A DNA stretch of 64,000 nucleotides from CATQGW01 sp965242565 (GCA_965242565.1 OZ251457.1:1240001-1304000); one strand, 5' to 3'; numbered from the stretch's first letter, positions 16,497 through 25,317 are shown. Notes: generated from the letters alone by a model not told the origin. Program-made: numbers and translations.

Positions 16497-17489
16497 TTAG
16501 GCCGGATCGCGCTGCGGTACCTCGCCCAGCGATGCGGCGACCGGGGCTTCTTCTGCCACCCGCACGGCGTCGGCTGCGACGGCGGCGCTGGGGGCGGCGC
16601 GCTCGGGCCAGAGGTCGGCGAAGATCGCGTCGCCGTAGAGCACGAAGCCCAGCGCGCCGGCGCCCTCGGCGAAGACGGCGCGACAGCGGGGCAGCTCGGC
16701 CGCGATGGTCCGGCCCATATGGATGGGGTGGCTCTCGTCGAGCGTGCCCTGCCAGAGATAGACCTCGCTCTGCACGTCGGAAATCTCGAAACCCCACGGC
16801 TCGAGATGCATGCGCGCTTCTTCGCCCGCCGCCGCCGGGCCCTGGCGGAACGCCTGCCGTAGATCCGCGATGCGGTTGGCCGAGACATCGGGGCGCGCCA
16901 GCACCTCGCTGTCGATCGCATGCATGCGCTTGATCTGCTGCGCGACCACGCGCTCGGGGCGGCGCAGCGCGGCGCGGCCGTAGCCGCGCATCCAGAGGCT
17001 GGCCAGTCGCCGCGACTTGAGGAAGAGCGAGTAGATCAGCCGCCACTCGTAGCTCATCCCCTCCAGCGTCTCCGCCGTGTCGATCCGCCCCAGCCCGGAG
17101 ATCAGCGCGATCTTCTCCAGTCGCTCCGGGATGTGGAGGCCAGCCGCCAGCACATAGGGCAAGCCCGCCGAGATGCTAGCGACGGAGAAGGTCTCCAAGC
17201 CGAGATGGTCGGCGAGCTGCTCCAGATCGCGGGGCCAGTCGAGAATAGTGCGTTCCGGCAGCGGATCGGAGTAGCCGAAGCCGGGGCGATCGGGCGCGAT
17301 CAGGCGCACGGCGTTGCGGCCCGCCGCGCCGGCCAGCACCGCCGCCGCCTCACGAGACGAGGGGATGCCGTGGTGAAAGATCAGCGGCGCGCCGTGGGGG
17401 TCGCCGTACTCCGCCCAGGCCAACGCGCGCCCGTCGGCCAGACGCATCGTGCGCGGGAGGGGATCGCTCGGCGCGGAGTCGGCGTTCAT
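16497..17489 (-). CDS. Alpha/beta hydrolase with an apparent loss of the catalytic histidine
   Basis: This 330-residue protein has the alpha/beta hydrolase fold. FHHGIPSS (residues 38-45) is the oxyanion-hole region and APDRPGFGYSD a conserved loop. S105-I-S107-A-G109 is a nucleophile elbow with Ser replacing the first Gly. The acid is probably in GTLDESHP. At the place where the family normally has a Gly-His before the last helix, this protein reads EGAGALGFVLYGD, so the catalytic histidine appears replaced by alanine. The protein may be a pseudo-enzyme or use another base. The start is ATG at 17489. It points towards the repeat cluster and has no operon partner. Confidence 0.8.
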   Translation of the reverse strand: MNADSAPSDPLPRTMRLADGRALAWAEYGDPHGAPLIFHHGIPSSREAAAVLAGAAGRNAVRLIAPDRPGFGYSDPLPERTILDWPRDLEQLADHLGLETFSVASISAGLPYVLAAGLHIPERLEKIALISGLGRIDTAETLEGMSYEWRLIYSLFLKSRRLASLWMRGYGRAALRRPERVVAQQIKRMHAIDSEVLARPDVSANRIADLRQAFRQGPAAAGEEARMHLEPWGFEISDVQSEVYLWQGTLDESHPIHMGRTIAAELPRCRAVFAEGAGALGFVLYGDAIFADLWPERAAPSAAVAADAVRVAEEAPVAASLGEVPQRDPA

Positions 17490-17534
17490 CAGAAGTTCAC
17501 GGTACCGCGATGGCGGCCAATGCGCACACTCTCG

Positions 17535-17670
17535 TCGTTCCGGCGTGCTCGGGAATGACGGATCCTGGGGTGCGGTTGGAGGTGTTTGAGCACCACCGGG
17601 GTTTCTCGGGGTGATTCCCGCTCGGGGGCGGGAATGACGGGAAAGAGGGCGGGAATGACGGGAAAGGGGG
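17535..17670. repeat. Degenerate palindrome plus family B with short satellite
   Basis: CGTTCCGGCGTGCTCGGGAA followed by TGACGG is a degenerate member at about 17538. Family B is at 17614-17635, followed by two GCGGGAATGACGGGAAAG units of about 19-20 bp. There is no gene in 17490-17689. Confidence 0.85.
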
Positions 17671-17689
17671 CGGGGCTGCGCTGCGCGGA

Positions 17690-19402
17690 TTACACCTTGC
17701 TCGGCTCGTCGACCAGCAGCTCGGCTTCAAGGTCGTCGGCCAGCGACTCGGCGATGTCCGCCTCGCCCAGCGCGCCGTCCTCGACGCGCATGCCGAAGGC
17801 CTCGGCGTAGCGGCGGTAGGGCACGTACTGGTCGCCGTACTTCATGTGGCCCGCGGTGTGGTGCGCGGCGGAGAGCAGCAGTGTGTCGCGCTGGCTCGCG
17901 CCGGTGCGGGCGTAGTCCTCGAGCATGCAGAGGCCGATTTCCTGGTTGTGCGGATCGTTGCCCTGCTTGGCGATTCCGCCGGCCAGCGTCTCGACCAGCG
18001 GCGCGCGGTCGTAGCCCTGGTCGAGGTAACGCTGCGTCCAGGCGACGCTTTGCTCCGTGTCGAGCTGGATCATCGCCTCGGAGAGGTTCTCGAGCAGCCG
18101 CGCCTGCGGCAGCGCTTCGGCCTCTTCGACGCGGGCGTAGCCAGCCATGTAGGTGGCCGCGCCGCGCGTGCGGTTGCCCTTGGAGTTGGTCACCCAGTGC
18201 GCGCACTGGTTGATGAAGTTGGCGGCCACGAAGAGCAGCTTGGTGCGGTGCGGGTGCTCGAAGTTCTTGTAGAACCAACCGAGCGTGTTGCAGTACTCGT
18301 AGCCGTGCTGGGGCATCGAGAAGTTGGCCGGCTCGCCGCACTCCAGCACCACCCGCGCCGCCGCGATCTGGATCGAGTCCAGGATCGACTTGGGCGAGCG
18401 GCCCGCTTTGAGCAGCGTGACCAGGTCCTCGATGTAGGACTCCTCCGGGTCGCGGATGATCGCGCGGATCAGCGCCTCCGACTCCGGCTCGGAGAGCGGG
18501 ATTTCGTTGGCGAACAGTTCGGCGTCGCGCCCGCTGACCGTGGTTGCGGCCAGCGACGAGTCGGGCGCTTTCTCCTCGAGGTGGTACATCATCAGCTGGC
18601 AGGCCGACTCGTAGAGCGAGTACCAGCGCGGCCCCACCGCGATGTCGGGCACGCCGGCGTAGAGCACGTGATCGGCGTCTTCCCAGCCAATCGCCCGGCC
18701 GAGCTCGATCGTGGCCCGCGCGCGGAACGACTTATGTCCAGTCGTGTAGGAGCGGTTCCAGAACATCCTGTCCTGCACATCGATCAGTCCGGCGAAGATC
18801 AGCTGCGCGAGCAGCTCCGAGCGGCGCTCGCGGTTCTGCCACAGGCCCAGGAAGAGCGCGTACTCCTCGTCCACCAGCCCGCGCTGCACCAGCGTGAGCC
18901 ACTCGTTCAGCCCTTCTTCAAACGTGCCGCCCCACTCGGCCGGCTCCTGCTGCGCCCAGTGCGCGACGGGCGGCGCGGGGCCGTCGGGGTACCTGGTCGG
19001 GTCGTAGGTGCGCCGGGAGTAATGGCCCGGCATCTTGCCCAGCAGCTGATTCCAGATGTCCAGGCCGGTCGGCACGTACCAGACCGTCTGGGTCAGCGGC
19101 AGCCGCCGCAGGTCCTCGTCGACCAGGTTTTGCAGGTGCAGCGTGGCCCGCGAGCTGAGCAGGCAGTGGTCGTTGTTGACGAATCGCACGACGCCCGCGT
19201 CGATCCGCTGGTGGTAGGGCACGTGGGTGTAGGGCGCGTGGGCGCGGATCGTCTCCGAGAGGATCTCCGTCGAGCCGCGTCCCCGCTTCATCAGGTCGAA
19301 CGCGATCTCCGTGGCCGCGCCGTTGTCGCGCCCCACCACCGTCTCGCGGTAGCGGTCGTAGATCGCAGCCGTCTCGCGGTCCATCGTCGCCGTGGCAGCC
19401 AT
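17690..19402 (-). CDS. Unknown 570-residue helical protein with conserved His and Cys
   Basis: I do not recognise the family. The 570-residue protein is cytoplasmic in composition and mostly helical. It is rich in short motifs that look catalytic or metal-binding: HAPYTHVPYHQR (about 60-71), RFVNNDHCLLSS (about 78-89), QHGYEYCNTLGWFYKNFEHPH (around 353-373) and NFINQCAHW (around 383-391). Two long helical blocks (about 190-340 and 400-520) resemble repeat-type scaffolds. The sequence is well formed and codon use matches neighbours, so it is a real gene. It is divergent from the DUF1800 gene across a 225-bp gap. A role as an oxidoreductase or metal-binding protein is only a guess from the His/Cys motifs. 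Confidence 0.75.
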   Translation of the reverse strand: MAATATMDRETAAIYDRYRETVVGRDNGAATEIAFDLMKRGRGSTEILSETIRAHAPYTHVPYHQRIDAGVVRFVNNDHCLLSSRATLHLQNLVDEDLRRLPLTQTVWYVPTGLDIWNQLLGKMPGHYSRRTYDPTRYPDGPAPPVAHWAQQEPAEWGGTFEEGLNEWLTLVQRGLVDEEYALFLGLWQNRERRSELLAQLIFAGLIDVQDRMFWNRSYTTGHKSFRARATIELGRAIGWEDADHVLYAGVPDIAVGPRWYSLYESACQLMMYHLEEKAPDSSLAATTVSGRDAELFANEIPLSEPESEALIRAIIRDPEESYIEDLVTLLKAGRSPKSILDSIQIAAARVVLECGEPANFSMPQHGYEYCNTLGWFYKNFEHPHRTKLLFVAANFINQCAHWVTNSKGNRTRGAATYMAGYARVEEAEALPQARLLENLSEAMIQLDTEQSVAWTQRYLDQGYDRAPLVETLAGGIAKQGNDPHNQEIGLCMLEDYARTGASQRDTLLLSAAHHTAGHMKYGDQYVPYRRYAEAFGMRVEDGALGEADIAESLADDLEAELLVDEPSKV

Positions 19403-19627
19403 CGTCGCTCCTCCGCCGAGCCTTGCCGCCCTAGTGTCCGCCCGTCGGGATGGGCGGCGGCGGCCTTGTTCAAGCTTGCTTGCGGCAGTATAGCGACGCC
19501 GCCCCTGCGCCGCCCCTGCGCCGCCCCTGCCCTACCCCTGTAAAATTGTTCGCGCATGTCGTATATTCGCGCCATAGGCGAACGACGCGCAGCCGCACGG
19601 CCGGCTGCGCAGCCGGAGGTGAGACAG

Positions 19628-21034
19628 ATGGCGACCGAAGAACAACGAAGTCTGGCGGCGCACCTGATGCGCCGGGCCGGCGTCGGCGTGACGCCCGGCG
19701 AGCTCGACCAGCTCGCCGAGCGCCCCTACGAAGAGCTGGTCGAAGAGCTGATCCAGCCCGGCGACGCGCCTGAGGCGGACGACGACATCGTCTTCCGCTA
19801 TTTCCCCGCGCTGGCCAACTCCGACACCGTCTGGCCCTGGAGCGCGCGCTGGATCTACTGGATGGTGAACAGCCAAAACCCGCTGCGCGAGAAGATGGCG
19901 CTCTTCTGGCACCACATCTTCGCGACGGCCTACTTCAAGTCGGAGCACGGCCCCTCGATGCCGATGCAGATCGAGATGTTCCGCCGCCGCGGGCTGGGCA
20001 ACATGCGCGACCTGCTGCTCGAGCTCTCGCGCGATCCCGCGATGATCCACTGGCTGGACAACTGCGAGAACCTGAGCGACCGGCCCAATGAGAACTACGG
20101 GCGCGAGCTGCTCGAGCTGTTCTCGATGGGCGTCGGCAACTACACCGAGGACGACATCAAGGCGGCGGCCTACTCCTTCACCGGCTGGACCTTCGAGCAG
20201 CCGCTGCCGCTCTACCCGCACGGCGGCTACCGCTCTCGCTTCATCTACCGCGACGACCTGCACGACGACTCCGAGAAGACCTTCCTCGGGCACACCGGGC
20301 GCTTCAACGGCGAGGACATCATCGACATCATCGTCCAGCAGCCCGCGACCGGCTGGTTCATCGGGCGCCACCTCTACAACTTCTTCGTCGCCGACGAACC
20401 GGGCGTCTCGGCCTGGAGCGTGCAGGAGCCGCGCGACCCCGAAGCGGTCGGCCGGCTCCAGAGCATGTTCATGGAGTCCGACGGCGACCTGACCGCGGTG
20501 ATGCGCGAGCTGTTCAACTCCGACTTCTTCAAGGCGGCGCGCTACGAGCGGGTCAAGTGCCCGGCCGAATGGGTCGCCGGCGCTTACCGACTCTCCGGCA
20601 CGCTCGGTCTGCCCGAGCCGGAGATGTGGAGCCTGCACATGCAGATGGGCGCGATGGGGCAGTCGCTGATGGACCCGCCCAGCGTCGAGGGCTGGCACAC
20701 CGGCAAAGAGTGGATCGACGGCGGCACGCTGATGGAGCGGATCAACTTCGCCTCCAGGCTGGTCTCCGATCCCAACGCGCCTGGCGTGCAGGCGCTGACC
20801 GAGCGTCTCGCCGGCAGCGGCGAGACGGCCTCGCCGGCGGACCTGGTCGACGCCGCGCTCGACTTCGCCGGGCCGCTGGCGGTCAGCGAGGCCACCAAGG
20901 ACGCGCTGCTCGACGCCGCGCGGGCCGACGGGGATCTCGCCTTCGACAGCGAGGAGGCGCGCGGCGAGAGCGCGCAGCGCGTCGCCCAGACCCTGCGCCT
21001 GGTAATCGCCTCACCGGAGTACCAGTTCGCCTAA
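19628..21034 (+). CDS. DUF1800 protein
   Basis: This 468-residue protein matches DUF1800. It opens with HLMRRAGVGVTPGELDQL, then FWHHIFAT, ENYGRELLELFSMGVGNYTEDDIKAAAYSFTGW and FIGRHLYNFFVAD, all family hallmarks in the usual order, and ends with LVIASPEYQFA. DUF1800 genes typically precede DUF1501 genes, as here with a 56-bp gap. Their shared function is unknown, though export-related roles are often suggested. No signal peptide is seen at this start. The ATG at 19628 follows GGAGGTGAGACAG; an in-frame start at 19556 would add 24 Arg/Ala-rich residues. Confidence 0.92.
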   Translation: MATEEQRSLAAHLMRRAGVGVTPGELDQLAERPYEELVEELIQPGDAPEADDDIVFRYFPALANSDTVWPWSARWIYWMVNSQNPLREKMALFWHHIFATAYFKSEHGPSMPMQIEMFRRRGLGNMRDLLLELSRDPAMIHWLDNCENLSDRPNENYGRELLELFSMGVGNYTEDDIKAAAYSFTGWTFEQPLPLYPHGGYRSRFIYRDDLHDDSEKTFLGHTGRFNGEDIIDIIVQQPATGWFIGRHLYNFFVADEPGVSAWSVQEPRDPEAVGRLQSMFMESDGDLTAVMRELFNSDFFKAARYERVKCPAEWVAGAYRLSGTLGLPEPEMWSLHMQMGAMGQSLMDPPSVEGWHTGKEWIDGGTLMERINFASRLVSDPNAPGVQALTERLAGSGETASPADLVDAALDFAGPLAVSEATKDALLDAARADGDLAFDSEEARGESAQRVAQTLRLVIASPEYQFA

Positions 21035-21090
21035 CGCGGGCTAACCGAGCAGAACACAACAGAGACCGAAACAGCGGAAGGACATCGACA

Positions 21091-22251
21091 ATGAGCGGCA
21101 ACGGCAACAACGGCAAAGACCCGGTCCTGGTCGTGGTGCAGCTTTCGGGCGGCAACGACTTCATGAACACGCTCGTCCCGTACACCGAGGGGCACTACTA
21201 CGACGCGCGCCCGCTGGTGAACATCCCCCAAGACGAGGTGCTGCCGATTTCGGACACGCTCGGCTTCAATCCCAACGGCAGCCGGCTGAAGGAGCTCTAC
21301 GACAACGGCGATGTGGCCGTGATCCAGGGCGTCGGCTACCCCAACTCGTCGCGCTCGCACTTCCGCGGCATGGACATCCTGCACACCTGCGAGCCGGACC
21401 GCATCTCGACCGAGGGCTGGGTCGCCAAACTCACTCAGCGGCTCGATCCCAACGGCGAGCAGCCGCTGACGGCGGTCAACATCGGCCGCGGCCTGCCGCG
21501 CGCGATGGTCGCGCCCGGCGTCACTGCCACCTCCGTGGGCGATCTCGACACCTATGGGCTGATGACCGACATTGAGAAGGAAGAGGAGCGCAACCGCGAC
21601 CTCGACGTCTTCAAGCGGATGTACACCCCGGCCGTGGGCGCGGGCCTGGTGATGGACTATCTGCGCCAGACCGGCACCGACTCGCTAGCCGGCGCCGACA
21701 TCCTCGCCACCGTGCCGGGGATATATGAGTCCTCGGTTGAGTACGGCTCCAACCCGATCGCCAAGGCGCTGCGCGATGTGGCGCGCATTCACACCGCCAG
21801 CGTGGGCACGCGCATCTTCTACACCAACCACATCGGCTGGGATACGCACTCGCACCAGCCGCAGCAGCACCCCACGCTGCTGCGCGACGTGACCAGCGCG
21901 CTGGCCGACTTCATGACCGACCTGCGCGAGCACGACGCGGCCGAGGAGGTCGCGATCCTCGTCTTCACCGAGTTCGGGCGGCGGATGAAGGACAACGGCT
22001 CGGGCACAGACCACGGCTCGGGCGGCGGCGCCTTCATCATCGGCGAGAACGTCGAGGGCGGCCTCTACGCCGAGTACCCCTCGGTCGCGCCGAGCGACTG
22101 GCTGAACGGCGAGGACCTGAAGCACACCATCGACTTCCGCGGTGTCTACGGCACGATGATCGAGCAGTGGATGGGCGAGGATCCGCACGAGATCGTGGTG
22201 GGCGATTTCGAGCAGGTGCGCCCGTTCACCAAGACACTGGCCGCCAACTAG
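21091..22251 (+). CDS. DUF1501 protein (sulfatase/alkaline-phosphatase-like fold)
   Basis: This 386-residue protein belongs to DUF1501. VVVQLSGGNDFMNTLVPY near the N-terminus is the family signature, with the metal-site region of the alkaline phosphatase superfamily. IGWDTHSHQ (around 247-255) and FTEFGRRMKDNGSGTDHGSG (around 292-311) carry further metal-ligand aspartates and histidines. Many family members have a Tat signal, but none is visible here, so this copy may stay in the cytoplasm. AGCGGAAGGACATCGAC precedes the ATG. It is in operon order DUF1800, DUF1501, NHL. Confidence 0.92.
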   Translation: MSGNGNNGKDPVLVVVQLSGGNDFMNTLVPYTEGHYYDARPLVNIPQDEVLPISDTLGFNPNGSRLKELYDNGDVAVIQGVGYPNSSRSHFRGMDILHTCEPDRISTEGWVAKLTQRLDPNGEQPLTAVNIGRGLPRAMVAPGVTATSVGDLDTYGLMTDIEKEEERNRDLDVFKRMYTPAVGAGLVMDYLRQTGTDSLAGADILATVPGIYESSVEYGSNPIAKALRDVARIHTASVGTRIFYTNHIGWDTHSHQPQQHPTLLRDVTSALADFMTDLREHDAAEEVAILVFTEFGRRMKDNGSGTDHGSGGGAFIIGENVEGGLYAEYPSVAPSDWLNGEDLKHTIDFRGVYGTMIEQWMGEDPHEIVVGDFEQVRPFTKTLAAN

Positions 22252-22297
22252 CGCCGACCAGCCGAGCAGATCGGCACACACGAAGGAGGTTCGAGCG

Positions 22298-23299
22298 ATG
22301 CCGTTCCCGCACGCGCTGCTGCGCGCCGGTTACCCCTACGTCCGCGTCCTCGGAATGCGACGCGTGACCACCTACCCCGTCGATATCGCCGTCGGCGACG
22401 ACCGCATCTACACCATCGGGCGTTCCGAGCTCGGCGTCGGCGGCAACATCCGGATGGTCTCGTTCGACGACGAAGACCTGGGCACGATGGCCGATACCGG
22501 GCTCGTCTGGCCCGTCGCGCTGCTGCGCGATCCCGACAACGGCGACCTCTGGACGCTCGACGAGGCTACCCACAAGGTCACCGTCTACTCCGCCGAGGGC
22601 GAGCAGCTGCAGCAGTGGGGCGAGCACGGCGAGGAACCCGGCCAACTCAACCGCCCGGCCGGGATGGAGTTCGACGCCGACGGCAACCTCTGGATTGTCG
22701 ACACGATGAACAACCGGCTCCAGCGCTTCACGCGCGACGGCGAGTACCTCAGCGGTTTCGGCGAGGAAGGGAGCGGCCCCGGCCAGTTCGATATGCCCTG
22801 GGGCGTGGCAATCGATGTCCACGGCGATCTCTACGTCTCCGACTGGCGCAACGACCGCATCCAGAAGCTCAGCCCCGACGGCGAACACCTGCTGACGATC
22901 GACGGTGCGACGACGGTGGGCGTGGAGTTTTCGCGCCCGACCGGCGTCAGCGTTGACGAGCACGGCGATATCTACGTCGCCGACCGCGATCGCAACCGGG
23001 TGCTGCTGTTCGACAAGACGGGCCGCTACGTGCAGCAGTTCACCGGTCAGGCGACGCTCTCGAAGATGGGCCGCACCTACATCCTGGCCAACCAGAAAAC
23101 GCTGCGGCTGCGCGAGATGACCTCGATCGACCCGGTCAAGGAGCTGCGCCACCCGCAGGGGCTGCGCGTCGAGGACGGCAAGCTCTATATCTGCGATTTC
23201 GGCTCGCACCGCGTGCAGGTCTTCGAGAAGGAGGCTTACCCGCTGCGCGAGGACGAAATCATGCCCGAGCCGGCCGCGCCGACGCTGATGACGACCTAG
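22298..23299 (+). CDS. NHL-repeat beta-propeller protein
   Basis: This 333-residue protein has at least four NHL blades: GQLNRPAGMEFDADGNLWI (about 109-127), GQFDMPWGVAIDVHGDLYV (about 162-180), FSRPTGVSVDEHGDIYVAD (about 212-230) and LRHPQGLRVEDGKLYICD (about 285-302). Each ends with a DxxNxRVQ-type strand. Propellers of this kind bind ligands or act as lyases; no catalytic residues are assignable. There is no signal peptide. AAGGAGGTTCGAGCG gives a strong ribosome site. The gene sits 46 bp after the DUF1501 stop, so co-transcription is likely. Confidence 0.9.
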   Translation: MPFPHALLRAGYPYVRVLGMRRVTTYPVDIAVGDDRIYTIGRSELGVGGNIRMVSFDDEDLGTMADTGLVWPVALLRDPDNGDLWTLDEATHKVTVYSAEGEQLQQWGEHGEEPGQLNRPAGMEFDADGNLWIVDTMNNRLQRFTRDGEYLSGFGEEGSGPGQFDMPWGVAIDVHGDLYVSDWRNDRIQKLSPDGEHLLTIDGATTVGVEFSRPTGVSVDEHGDIYVADRDRNRVLLFDKTGRYVQQFTGQATLSKMGRTYILANQKTLRLREMTSIDPVKELRHPQGLRVEDGKLYICDFGSHRVQVFEKEAYPLREDEIMPEPAAPTLMTT

Positions 23300-23321
23300 C
23301 GGCGAGCGGCTGAGCGCGCTC

Positions 23322-23660
23322 ATGCCGATGGTCTTCGGTTTCGCCGCCCACCGCCGGCAGCTGCTGGAGGCCGAGTTCCTGCGGATCGCCGGCGAACTGC
23401 CGCTGCTCGGCGCGGAGCGCTTCTGGCTGAGCGGCGACCTCGCCGCCGAGACCGTCAGCGCCGAATCGGAACTCGAACTCGTGATCATCAAGGAAATGGA
23501 CGCGCCTTACCATCGCCGCGCCGACTTCTTCAGCACCCACCTGCGGCCGCGCGTCGGTACCCGCTTCCTGATCTATACGCCCGACGAATTCGAGCGCTGC
23601 GCCGATCGCGACCCGCACATCCGCCGCGCGACAGCGCTGGGCGACGCGATCCATGTCTGA
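23322..23660 (+). CDS. Degenerate minimal nucleotidyltransferase (MNT)-like protein
   Basis: This 112-residue protein aligns with MNT-domain antitoxins. Here the usual GS-turn is changed (LSGDLAAE, residues 36-43), and the metal-binding SDxDL is replaced by S49-E-L-E-L, with Glu in place of both aspartates. Beta strands LVII and RFLIYTPDEFERC follow normally. HEPN/MNT pairs form toxin-antitoxin systems in which the MNT enzyme can AMPylate or bind the HEPN toxin. The altered site suggests a binding-only partner. It overlaps the HEPN gene by 8 bp. A second ATG two codons downstream is equally possible. Confidence 0.65.
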   Translation: MPMVFGFAAHRRQLLEAEFLRIAGELPLLGAERFWLSGDLAAETVSAESELELVIIKEMDAPYHRRADFFSTHLRPRVGTRFLIYTPDEFERCADRDPHIRRATALGDAIHV

Positions 23661-24102
23661 CGCACCCACGCCGAACCCGGCCGCCGAGGCCGACGCGCGG
23701 CGTTGGCTGCGCCAGGCGCAGCACGACCTCGATGCGGCGCAGCACGCGCAGGGCGGCGGCTATCACGCCCACGCCTGCTTCCTCGCCCAGCAGGCCGCGG
23801 AGAAGTCCGTCGCCAGTTACCTGATCGCAAGGGGCGCGGAGCGCGTTTGGGGCAACGCGCTCGCCGATCTCTGCGAAGACGCGATGGCGCTCGATCCGAC
23901 GTTTGACGTGATCAAATCGGTCGCCCTGCTGCTCGACAAACACTTTCTCGGCGCGCGCTATCCCTCGGCCCTGCCGGGCGGCGTGCCGCACGACGTCTAC
24001 GACGATGTGGACTCCGGGCGCGCGCTGGAGATCGCCCGCGATGTGCGCGAATTCGTGCTGCGCCGCTTAGCTCAACTCGCCGAAGAGGGCGAACCTCAAT
24101 GA
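23653..24102 (+). CDS. HEPN-domain protein, partner of the MNT-like gene
   Basis: This 149-residue protein has the HEPN four-helix pattern. ARRWLRQAQHDLDAAQ (15-30) is followed by YHAHACFLAQQAAEKSVASY (37-56), the diagnostic second helix. LDKHFLGARYPSA (94-106) matches the usual YxxxRYP region. The RNase motif R-x(4-6)-H would use R60, but the expected histidine is N68 in WGNAL, so ribonuclease activity is doubtful. The gene is coupled to the MNT gene upstream (8-bp overlap) and to the winged-helix gene downstream (ATGA overlap). Confidence 0.82.
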   Translation: MSDAPTPNPAAEADARRWLRQAQHDLDAAQHAQGGGYHAHACFLAQQAAEKSVASYLIARGAERVWGNALADLCEDAMALDPTFDVIKSVALLLDKHFLGARYPSALPGGVPHDVYDDVDSGRALEIARDVREFVLRRLAQLAEEGEPQ

Positions 24103-24392
24103 TCCAGTTCCGCCACGCCCGGCTCAACGAGTACCACTGCGCGATGCTCAGCGACCTGCTGCACCTGCAGGACGATCCGGCGCAGCCGCGCGTGTTGGTG
24201 GCGGACGCCGTGGGTGAGCAGGGGCTCGCTTTTCAGCCGCCGCTGCGGCATCGCGGCTATCACCCCGATGTGCTCGCCACGCTCGCGCAGCACGGGCTGG
24301 TCGACATGACCCGCGCCGGCGAGGGCCTCTTTCGCGTTTATGTCACCCCCGTGGGCCGCGATTACTACGACGACATGTGCGCGCTGACCTGA
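24099..24392 (+). CDS. Small winged-helix-like protein
   Basis: This 97-residue protein overlaps the HEPN stop by 4 bp. It has a helical N-terminus (YHCAMLSDLLHLQDDP), a helix-turn-helix-like middle (PPLRHRGYHPDVLATLAQHGLVDM) and a beta wing (GLFRVYVTPVGRDYYDDM) typical of winged-helix regulators and PadR-like domains. In this setting it could be the transcriptional autoregulator of the HEPN/MNT set or a subunit binding DNA with the following glycosylase. Family assignment is tentative. Confidence 0.6.
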   Translation: MIQFRHARLNEYHCAMLSDLLHLQDDPAQPRVLVADAVGEQGLAFQPPLRHRGYHPDVLATLAQHGLVDMTRAGEGLFRVYVTPVGRDYYDDMCALT

Positions 24393-24405
24393 TGCGGAGC
24401 CGAGC

Positions 24406-25317
24406 GTGTCCGCCGAGCTGACGCCGCAGCGCGTAGGCGCGATCCGCCGCCGTCTGCTGCGCTGGTACGACGAGCACCAGCAGCCGTTCCCCTGGCGCAC
24501 CGGCAACGATCCCTGGGCCGCGCTGGTCGCCGCCGTCTGCGCGCAGCAGACGCAGATGTCGCGCGTGCTGCAGCTCTACGCGCGCTGGATGGAACACTTT
24601 CCGACGCTCGTCGACGCCGCGCAGGCCTCGGAGGCCGATGCGCTCCGCGTCTGGGGGCGCGGCGGCTACCCGAAACGCGCGCTCTATCTGCACCGCGCCG
24701 CGCAGCAGTGTCTGACCAGCCACGGAGGCACCGTACCGGACAGCGAAACCGAGCTGTTGCAACTGCCCGGCGTCGGTCCGTTTAGCGCCGCGATAGTACT
24801 GGCGTTCGGATTCGGTATCGACTCCACGGCAGTCGACACCAACGTCGTTCGATTGCTCGGTCGGCTGGTACTGGGCGACCTGCAACCGGCCCGCGAATCA
24901 AGCGCCGCGGAGATACAACGGATCGCCGAACGATTGACGCCGCGCGGCGAAGCGCTGCGCTGGAATCCCGCGGTAATGGACTTCGGGGCTGCGGTCTGCG
25001 CGCCGCGCCCGCGCTGTTCCGAGTGTCCGCTCGCGCGCCTCTGCCGCGCCCAACCGCGTTTCGCCAGCGGCGAACGCGCAGAACCGATGCGGGCGCAACC
25101 CGCCTTTGCGGGCTCGCAACGACAACTGCGCGGGATGCTGATGCGCGCCCTGCGCGAGGGCGGCTACCAGATAGAACAGGCCGCGCTCACCGCGCACATT
25201 GCAGCCCAAAGCGGGCACCCGATCGAACAGATCGAAGCAGCGTTGTCGGCGTTGATTCGGGACGGACTGGCGCATAGCGATCGCGGTCGCGTACGCTTGG
25301 GCGCAGACGGAAGCTAG
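24406..25317 (+). CDS. MutY-like HhH-GPD DNA glycosylase lacking the catalytic glutamate
   Basis: This 303-residue protein has the HhH-GPD fold. PFPWR (27-31), DPWAALVAAVCAQQTQ (35-50), LPGVGPFSAAIV (120-131) and the catalytic aspartate D144 in VDTNVVR are present. Four cysteines, C198, C204, C207 and C213, form a 4Fe-4S site with C-x5-C-x2-C-x5-C spacing; the usual first gap is six. In MutY the sequence before QQTQ is S-E-V-M-L, with Glu as the general acid. Here the Glu position is A43. The C-terminal NUDIX-like domain is replaced by a roughly 75-residue helical, winged-helix-like region. It starts at GTG 24406 with GCGGAGCC upstream, 13 bp after the preceding stop. Substrate specificity is uncertain. 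Confidence 0.82.
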   Translation: MSAELTPQRVGAIRRRLLRWYDEHQQPFPWRTGNDPWAALVAAVCAQQTQMSRVLQLYARWMEHFPTLVDAAQASEADALRVWGRGGYPKRALYLHRAAQQCLTSHGGTVPDSETELLQLPGVGPFSAAIVLAFGFGIDSTAVDTNVVRLLGRLVLGDLQPARESSAAEIQRIAERLTPRGEALRWNPAVMDFGAAVCAPRPRCSECPLARLCRAQPRFASGERAEPMRAQPAFAGSQRQLRGMLMRALREGGYQIEQAALTAHIAAQSGHPIEQIEAALSALIRDGLAHSDRGRVRLGADGS

